Of a DNA stretch of 29,133 nucleotides, positions 24,000 to 29,133 are shown in pieces. Below the pieces are notes generated by a model. The model ran no database searches and was not told where the DNA came from. It saw only the letters and a list, made by a program, of their open reading frames with translations. The first letter of the stretch is position 1; the number at the start of each line of letters is the position of its first letter. The position numbers and the translations under genes were made by a program. This DNA comes from Clostridiales bacterium (GTDB taxonomy: Bacteria > Bacillota > Clostridia > Oscillospirales > Oscillospiraceae): positions 1 through 29,133 of the forward strand of contig SFHI01000027.1 of assembly GCA_004555705.1 (NCBI GenBank), in the 5' to 3' direction.

Positions 24000-24785
24000 T
24001 CACACATAGCGGTGGATGACCACCGAAATTCTGTCTTTCTTTGTTTTTCCGTTAACGGAGGAGAGCCGGATTTTTCCAAGGCCCCGGACGGAGATTTTCA
24101 TGCCCTCGGCCACGGGCTTGTCCGGCTTTTCGCAGGGGAGGCCGTCGACGGAGGCTTTGCCGGCTTCAATATACTGGCAGGCAAGATTCCTGCCGATGCG
24201 AAAGCCGGAGCTGATGACACTGTCCAGGCGCAATGATGCCAGGGTATCCTTGATCTCTTTTACCTCCGGGGTGGGAATACGGGCTTCCGTCAGAGGAATC
24301 CGCTGGACATGAACCCGGGTGCGGCCTGCGGAGGTGAAGTTCTGGAGGATATAGGGGGCGATTTCTGACGTGACGAAGAAGTCACAGCTTCCCCTGTCCA
24401 CACAGATATCCCCAACGGTTTCCCGTCCGATACCGGCGCCCATCAGAGCGCCCAGGAAGTCCCGGTGGCTGGGGGAGTCCTCCTGGTAGAAGGTGCAGCG
24501 CAGGCACACCACGGGGCTATCCTCCGCCATAAGGGCGGTTTCCTCCAGGTAGTCCGGGAGGTAGACCAGCATTTTCCGCTCCGCCTCCGGGTAACCTCCG
24601 AAAGTGTACAGCCCCTCCGGCTCCCCGAAAAGGAACCGGGCCATTTCCTGCTCCCTGGGGGAGAGAAAGCAGGTATTCGCCGGAATGTTCTTGCGGATTC
24701 CGGCGTTCACTTTGTCCCACAGCTTGGCAAGGAGCAGCCTGTCCTCATTGGTGTGGGCGATTTTGTCAATATTGGATCGGTCCAT
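24000..24785 (-). CDS. ylmH: YlmH, S4-domain RNA-binding protein of ribosome quality control
   Basis: This 261-residue protein matches YlmH across its length: an N-terminal region with FLSPREQEMA (41-50) and GGYPEAERKM (63-72), a middle block LGALMGAGIGRETVGDI and a C-terminal S4 RNA-binding domain (about 185-250) with SGFRIGRNLACQYIEAGKASVDG. In B. subtilis YlmH is usually near cell-division genes and acts on stalled 50S peptidyl-tRNA complexes in ribosome quality control (established for that species). Here it instead heads a minus-strand operon with DUF896, Nudix, YgiQ and a PPase-like gene. The start follows GGAGG. Its upstream region is occupied by element E6, and no clear promoter was found. 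Confidence 0.92.
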   Translation of the reverse strand: MDRSNIDKIAHTNEDRLLLAKLWDKVNAGIRKNIPANTCFLSPREQEMARFLFGEPEGLYTFGGYPEAERKMLVYLPDYLEETALMAEDSPVVCLRCTFYQEDSPSHRDFLGALMGAGIGRETVGDICVDRGSCDFFVTSEIAPYILQNFTSAGRTRVHVQRIPLTEARIPTPEVKEIKDTLASLRLDSVISSGFRIGRNLACQYIEAGKASVDGLPCEKPDKPVAEGMKISVRGLGKIRLSSVNGKTKKDRISVVIHRYV

Positions 24786-24815
24786 GATACCTCCAGATTT
24801 GGATGGGGGTGAGAA

Positions 24816-24996
24816 GATAAATTGTTGTTTACAGCACTACCTTTGTAGGGCGGGGTCATGACCCCGCCGCCCACCTAATGGGATTGAGTACGAAAAATAT
24901 CCCGAAAAACGGCAGTTCTCTGTCATCCGGGCGTCGCGGCGGGGGCATAACCCCGCCCTACAGATGGCGTGTTTGAAAACTGTAAACAACATTTTT
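24816..24996. repeat. Palindromic intergenic element, class C (copy E6)
   Basis: The left terminal repeat is GATAAATTGTTGTTTAC (24816-24832). The right one, GTAAACAACATTTTT (24982-24996), is degraded at its outer end. The core is unlike classes A and B: arms begin TTGTAGGGCGGGG and end CCCCGCCCTACA, with a perfect palindrome GGCGGGGTCATGACCCCGCC on the left and GGCGGGG-GCATAA-CCCCGCC on the right. The subterminal GTGTTTGAAAACTGTAAAC is shared with the class B copies. It lies between divergent ylmH and the flavoprotein gene. Confidence 0.9.
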
Positions 24997-25059
24997 CCGC
25001 ACTGTGGGGTTCTTTGAAAAGCATTATAGCATATATTTTCTGCCGAGGGAAGAATTATC

Positions 25060-25088
25060 TTGTGGAAACAGAGGAAATGGAGTATAAT
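25060..25088 (+). promoter_or_regulatory. Sigma-A type promoter for the flavoprotein operon
   Basis: A perfect TATAAT (25083-25088) has a poor -35 TTGTGG (25060-25065) at 17-bp spacing, 35 nt before the start codon at 25124. Confidence 0.6.
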
Positions 25089-25123
25089 ATTTGCCAAATA
25101 AGCATTTGCGGAGTGGAAATACT

Positions 25124-26338
25124 ATGGTGATCGGAATTATCGGCGCGGGGGCCTCGGGGATGGCGGCGGCGCTGGCGGCTTCGGAGCAGCCGGGGGTGCA
25201 TGTTGTTTTGATGGAGCGGCAGGCCCGGGTGGGCAGGAAGCTCCAGGCTACGGGAAACGGACGGTGCAACCTGACGAATCTTCATGCCAACTGCGGGGGC
25301 TACCATGGGCAGGAGCCGCACTTCTGGGATACTGCCCTGGAGCGCTTCGGGCCGGAGGAAACCCTGGAGTGGTTCCGGGGGCTGGGCCTTTTTACCGTGG
25401 CGGAGGAATCCGGGCGGGTGTACCCTTACTCCGACCAGGCGAATTCCGTGGTGGATGTGCTGCGGTTTGCGCTGGACAGGCCGAATATTGAACTCAAAAC
25501 CGGATTTGAAGTGGAAAAAGCAAAGAAAACCCCGGTCGGGTTCCGGGTGGAAAGCGCGGAGGGAACGGTGGAATGTGACCGCCTTGTGATTGCCTGCGGG
25601 GGCCTCGCGGGCACGAAGCTGGGGGGAAGCATGTCCGGCTACAAGCTGCTGCGGAGTCTGGGGCACCGCTGCACAAAGCTGCGTCCGGCCCTTGTTCAGA
25701 TCAAAACCGGGTGGACCGGCGTTGCCGCGCTGAAGGGCGTCCGGGCTAACTGTCATGCGGAAATTTACCGGGGGGATACTTTGATTTCCGAGAGCACCGG
25801 GGAACTGCAATTTACGGAGTACGGCCTGTCCGGACCCGTGATTTTTGAGATTTCCCGGGATGTGTGCCAGGGGGACGGGGACTGGAAGTGCCGGTTGGAC
25901 TTCCTGCCGGAGGTTTCCCGGGAGGAACTTGCCGGGGAATTGCTCCGAAGAAAGGGAACCCGGCTTCCGGTTTCCGAGCTGCTGACCGGAATCCTCCACA
26001 ACCGTCTGGGCCGTGTTCTGACTCAGGCGGCGGGGATTGGGGGAAGCGGTTTCGCGGCGGAGGTTTCTGAGGCGCGTCTTTGGAATCTGGCGGAAACCGT
26101 CAAGGGCTTTGAGGTGTCTTTATCGGAGCCGCTGGGCATGGACAGCGCCCAGGTGACGGCAGGGGGAATCCTGACCTCGGAATTTGACCCGGAAACCCTG
26201 GAAAGCCGCCTGGTGCCGGGGCTTTATGCCTGCGGCGAGGTGCTGGATGTGGACGGGGACTGCGGCGGGTACAATCTGCAATGGGCATGGAGCTCCGGCC
26301 GTCTGGCGGGAGAACATGCCGGGAGGAAAGAAAAATGA
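25124..26338 (+). CDS. HI0933/BaiN-type FAD-dependent oxidoreductase
   Basis: This 404-residue flavoprotein of the HI0933 family (YhiN/BaiN type) has an N-terminal Rossmann motif IIGAGASGMAAALAA (5-19), then the family signature RKLQATGNGRCNLTN (38-52). A C-terminal block CGEVLDVDGDCGGYNLQWAW completes the FAD site. The reaction is not established for most members; one relative takes part in bile acid dehydroxylation. The start at 25124 is chosen because longer frames lie over the promoter. The ribosome binding site is modest (GCGGAGTGG). The stop overlaps the start of the next flavoprotein gene (ATGA). Confidence 0.92.
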   Translation: MVIGIIGAGASGMAAALAASEQPGVHVVLMERQARVGRKLQATGNGRCNLTNLHANCGGYHGQEPHFWDTALERFGPEETLEWFRGLGLFTVAEESGRVYPYSDQANSVVDVLRFALDRPNIELKTGFEVEKAKKTPVGFRVESAEGTVECDRLVIACGGLAGTKLGGSMSGYKLLRSLGHRCTKLRPALVQIKTGWTGVAALKGVRANCHAEIYRGDTLISESTGELQFTEYGLSGPVIFEISRDVCQGDGDWKCRLDFLPEVSREELAGELLRRKGTRLPVSELLTGILHNRLGRVLTQAAGIGGSGFAAEVSEARLWNLAETVKGFEVSLSEPLGMDSAQVTAGGILTSEFDPETLESRLVPGLYACGEVLDVDGDCGGYNLQWAWSSGRLAGEHAGRKEK

Positions 26339-27924
26339 TTCGTTTGCGGGATATTTCGCTGCCGCCGGAGCACAACGCCCATCAGCTTATGTTTGAGGCG
26401 GCAAGGATGCTCCGCGTTCCCAATTCCAAAATCAAGCAGCTCCGTCTGGTGCGCCGCAGTGTGGATGCCCGGAAAAAGCCGGAGGTGCGGATGATTTATA
26501 CCGTGGACGTGGCAGTGGAGGGAAATGAGCAGAAGATTCTGAAGCAAAGCGGCTGCAAGCGGGCCTCCCTGGCGCCCGTGAATGTCTATCGGGTTCCGAA
26601 AATCCAGGGCACTCCCGGCAGCCGGCCCGTGGTGGTGGGCTTTGGTCCGGCGGGGATGTTCGCGGCCCTGGTGCTGGCCATGGCGGGACTCAGGCCCCTG
26701 GTTTTGGAGCGGGGAGAGGATGCTCTGAGCCGCCACCGGAAGGTGCAGCGCTTTTTTGAAACGGGGCAGCTGGACCCGAAAAGCAATGTGCAGTTCGGCG
26801 AGGGCGGCGCGGGCACCTTCTCCGACGGGAAGCTGAACACCGGGGTGAACAATCCCAGAATCGGCTGGATTCTGGAGCAGTTTGTAAAGGCGGGAGCCCG
26901 GGAGGACATCCTCTACGACGCCAAGCCCCATGTGGGCACCGATGTGCTGCTGACGGTGGTACAGAATTTGAGGAATCGGATTCTGGAGCTGGGGGGCGAG
27001 GTGCGCTTCCAGACCCAGGCAGAGCGGCTGAAGCTGGAAAACGGTGTGCTTCGGGGCGTGGTAACGGATGCGGGGGAGGAAATCCTTTGCGACCACTGCA
27101 TCCTCGCCATCGGCCACAGCGCCCGGGACACCTTCCGGATGCTGGAGCAGTTGGGCGTCCCCATGGAGCCCAAGCCCTTTGCCATGGGGGCGCGGATTGA
27201 GCAGAAGCAGGAAAAAATCAATCTGGCTCAGTACGGAATGGAGAATCCCGCGCTTCCTCCGGCGGATTACAAGCTGGTGGAGCATCTGGAGGACGAAACG
27301 GTATATACTTTTTGTATGTGCCCCGGGGGCTTCGTGGTGGCGGCGGCTTCCCAGGAAGGCGGTGTTGTGACCAACGGCATGAGCTATGCGGACCGGGATG
27401 GGGAGAACGCCAACGCCGCCCTGCTGGTCACGGTGAAGCCGGAGGAGTTCCCCTACGGGGGACCGCTGGGCGGGGCCCGGTGGCAGGAGGAGCTGGAACG
27501 CAGGGCCTATGAAATCAGCGGAAGCTACTATGCTCCCGCCCAGACCGTCGGGGATTTCCTCGCCGGACAGCCCAGCACGGGACCCGGGGATGTGAACCCC
27601 TCCTACCGGCCCGGGGTGCATTGGTGCGATCTGGGGGAGGTTCTGCCGCAGAAGCTGGTGCGGGCCATGAAGGAGGCCATCCCCAAGCTGGACGGAAAGC
27701 TCCGGGGCTTTGGTGACCCGGGGGCGGTGCTCACTGCGCCGGAAACCAGAAGCTCCTCCCCGGTGCGGATTCTTCGGGATGAAAATCGGGAATCCCCGGT
27801 GCGGGGGCTGTACCCCACGGGAGAGGGAGCGGGCTATGCCGGGGGCATCATGTCCGCTGCCATCGACGGCATGATGACCGCAGAGAGAATTATTGAGCGA
27901 ATGGGAGGAATCCGGAATGGATGA
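26335..27924 (+). CDS. FAD-dependent dehydrogenase, COG2509 type
   Basis: This 529-residue predicted flavoprotein resembles COG2509. Residues 1-90 form an N-terminal domain (IRLRDISLP, RRSVDARKKPEVRMIY) resembling a small RNA/protein-binding fold found in this family. The FAD-binding Rossmann motif VVGFGPAGMFAALVLA lies at 100-115, with ERGEDALSRHRKVQRF following. The conserved FGEGGAGTFSDGKLNT (about 155-170) and a C-terminal YPTGEGAGYAGGIMSAAIDG are family blocks. The function is not established. ATG 26335 follows GGGAGGAAAG and overlaps the previous stop. Its own end overlaps the CPBP gene by 8 nt, so three genes form one transcription unit. Confidence 0.92.
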   Translation: MIRLRDISLPPEHNAHQLMFEAARMLRVPNSKIKQLRLVRRSVDARKKPEVRMIYTVDVAVEGNEQKILKQSGCKRASLAPVNVYRVPKIQGTPGSRPVVVGFGPAGMFAALVLAMAGLRPLVLERGEDALSRHRKVQRFFETGQLDPKSNVQFGEGGAGTFSDGKLNTGVNNPRIGWILEQFVKAGAREDILYDAKPHVGTDVLLTVVQNLRNRILELGGEVRFQTQAERLKLENGVLRGVVTDAGEEILCDHCILAIGHSARDTFRMLEQLGVPMEPKPFAMGARIEQKQEKINLAQYGMENPALPPADYKLVEHLEDETVYTFCMCPGGFVVAAASQEGGVVTNGMSYADRDGENANAALLVTVKPEEFPYGGPLGGARWQEELERRAYEISGSYYAPAQTVGDFLAGQPSTGPGDVNPSYRPGVHWCDLGEVLPQKLVRAMKEAIPKLDGKLRGFGDPGAVLTAPETRSSSPVRILRDENRESPVRGLYPTGEGAGYAGGIMSAAIDGMMTAERIIERMGGIRNG

Positions 27925-28870
27925 AAAATATGTCAATCGGTTTCTGCGCAGGGAATTCCGGGTGGTTGGCTGGCTCCTGGTGGCGTACTACGGAATCATG
28001 AACCTCATGGTGGCGGCTGCTGTTTTTTCGGACGCAATGCGCCAGAGCCTGGAAGCGCTGAGCCAGGGCAGGTTCCTGACCGGTCCGGACCTGCTGGACG
28101 TTATGGGCAACGGCTGGGGATACGTTGCAACGGTGGCCATCGGGATGCTGTTCCTGTTTTGCTGGAAGGACGACCGCTTCTGGAAGGAATCGGTGCTGGC
28201 TAGCCACAGAAGGATGTCAGTGGGTGTTTTTGCGGTGCTGGCCTGCTTGTGCATGGGTGCGCAGCTGGTGAACAGCCTGTGGATTACCGGGCTGGAGCTG
28301 GTGATGAATCAGTTTGACCGGTCCGTGGCGGATGTACTGGAGAGCGTATCCGGCCAGAGCGATACCTTCAGTATGTTCCTGTACGCCTCCATTCTGGCGC
28401 CTGTTTCCGAGGAACTGATCTTCCGGGGATATATTCTCCAGAGCCTCAGGCCCTATGGGAAGAAGTTTGCCGTCGTTTTCTCGGCGTTTCTCTTCGGCAT
28501 TTTCCACGGAAATCTGCTCCAGACGCCTTACGCGTTCCTCATGGGGCTGGTGCTGGGCTATGTGACGGTGGAGTACCATATCGGCTGGGCGGTGTCGCTG
28601 CACGTGTTCAACAACCTGATTCTGGCGGATTTGCTGTCCCGGCTGACCGGGGGACTTTCCGCGCAGGCATCGGAGGCTGTGAGCCTGATTCTCCTGGGCG
28701 GCGCCACGATTGCGGCCGGGGTGGTGCTGATCCTAAAGCGCAGGAGCATCGGGGAGTACATTCGTTCGGACTGGATGGACCGGCGGTGCGTGAAGTGCTT
28801 CTTCACCAATTCGGGGATTATTGCACTGATTGTGCTGATGGCACTGAATGCCCTGATGGTAATGGGGTAA
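27917..28870 (+). CDS. CPBP-family intramembrane glutamic endopeptidase
   Basis: This 317-residue membrane protein has eight or so hydrophobic segments. It carries the CPBP (Abi) motifs: EELIFRG (165-171), FGIFHGN (193-199) and HVFNN (229-233), which supply the glutamates and histidines of the intramembrane active site. In eukaryotes this family cleaves prenylated CAAX proteins; bacterial members act on other substrates such as bacteriocins or regulators. ATG 27917 follows GGGAGGAA and overlaps the preceding gene by 8 nt. The substrate is unknown. A final hydrophobic segment ends the protein after a cysteine-containing loop. Confidence 0.9.
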   Translation: MDEKYVNRFLRREFRVVGWLLVAYYGIMNLMVAAAVFSDAMRQSLEALSQGRFLTGPDLLDVMGNGWGYVATVAIGMLFLFCWKDDRFWKESVLASHRRMSVGVFAVLACLCMGAQLVNSLWITGLELVMNQFDRSVADVLESVSGQSDTFSMFLYASILAPVSEELIFRGYILQSLRPYGKKFAVVFSAFLFGIFHGNLLQTPYAFLMGLVLGYVTVEYHIGWAVSLHVFNNLILADLLSRLTGGLSAQASEAVSLILLGGATIAAGVVLILKRRSIGEYIRSDWMDRRCVKCFFTNSGIIALIVLMALNALMVMG

Positions 28871-28913
28871 TTCCAAATGCGGCCAAGCGCGTGTTTTGCT
28901 TGTTCAGAAAGGA

Positions 28914-29047
28914 AAATTGTTGTTTACCGAGATTTTGTCGTAGGGGCGGCTATTAGCCGCCCGCAATCCTTTGTCTACCAAAGCGCCCTGTTTTATCGAA
29001 AACACTCAAAAAACGGAACGTTTCGGGCGGATACTATCCGCCCCTAC
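28914..29047. repeat. Palindromic intergenic element, class B (copy E7, right end missing)
   Basis: The left terminal repeat AAATTGTTGTTTAC (28914-28927) is intact. The left hairpin is GGGCGGCTA-T-TAGCCGCCC and the right hairpin GGGCGGATA-C-TATCCGCCC. After CCCCTAC at 29047 the sequence diverges from the copy at 13892-14068 and lacks the GTAAACAACAATTTA end. The remainder is otherwise nearly identical to that copy. The truncation abuts the promoter of the next gene. Confidence 0.88.
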
Positions 29048-29067
29048 TAGATAGTCCCTCATAAAAC

Positions 29068-29096
29068 TTTACTTTATTGAACATTTATGGTATACT
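29068..29096 (+). promoter_or_regulatory. Sigma-A type promoter for the gene starting at 29126
   Basis: TTTACT (29068-29073) and TATACT (29091-29096) are separated by 17 bp, in AT-rich DNA just after the truncated repeat element. Confidence 0.6.
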
Positions 29097-29125
29097 AAAA
29101 GAAAAGGCAAAGGAGTGTACCAAAA

Positions 29126-29133
29126 ATGTTAAA
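29126..29133 (+). CDS. Start of a further gene (only the first codons are in the window)
   Basis: An ATG at 29126 follows AAAGGAG (29110-29116) at a workable spacing and lies 30 nt after a promoter. Only MLK-like coding potential is visible before the window ends, so no product can be assigned. Confidence 0.5.

Noticed and set aside
1..29133. CRISPR array
   Set aside because: The repeated sequences are inverted-repeat elements thousands of bases apart, not regularly spaced direct repeats, and no cas gene is present.

Overview
The window looks like a chromosomal segment of a GC-rich, spore-forming Clostridia member, most likely of the Oscillospiraceae/Ruminococcaceae type. This rests on spoIVA (an endospore coat ATPase), YlmH, DUF896, YfhO and MnmA of Firmicutes type, AGGAGG-like ribosome binding sites, vegetative promoters of TTGACA-N17-TATAAT type, and GC-rich coding sequence. 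The genus assignment is inference. No rRNA, tRNA, CRISPR array, phage module or transposase gene was seen.

Layout. 1-300: right part of a palindromic repeat element, then a promoter with a MerR-family layout. 301-2609: ABC-2 type exporter (ATPase plus permease, ATGA overlap). 2949-4412: spoIVA, bracketed by two repeat elements. 4707-6018: a YhfC-type intramembrane protease and a small PH-domain protein. 6209-10939: a probable three-gene unit of an ICMT-like membrane methyltransferase, a GH3-family adenylate-forming enzyme and a membrane GAF/GGDEF/HD-GYP signalling protein. 11112-13829: YfhO-type membrane glycosyltransferase. 14095-15180 (minus): mnmA, divergent from 15482-19216, a secreted 1244-residue lysozyme-like protein with about twelve SH3b-type repeats. 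19578-20896: thyA-folA. 20953-24785 (minus): a tight five-gene operon ylmH, DUF896, Nudix, YgiQ radical SAM and a short pyrophosphatase-like protein. 25124-28870: two flavoproteins and a CPBP protease with overlapping reading frames. 29126 onward: the start of a further gene.

The most unusual feature is a family of seven intergenic elements of about 165-180 bp (six complete or cut only by the window edge, one truncated). They share a 15-17 bp terminal inverted repeat (TAAATTGTTGTTTAC / GTAAACAACAATTTA) but carry three unrelated palindromic cores. Within cores, hairpin stems differ by paired changes that keep base pairing, which suggests selection on structure. No encoded transposase is present, so these are MITE-like and non-autonomous if mobile.

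Regulatory signals that can be read directly include a 19-bp-spaced promoter with a dyad (MerR type) before the ABC exporter, a perfect match to the WalR consensus TGTWAH-N5-TGTWAH upstream of the SH3b/lysozyme gene, divergent promoters between that gene and mnmA, and several good intrinsic terminators.
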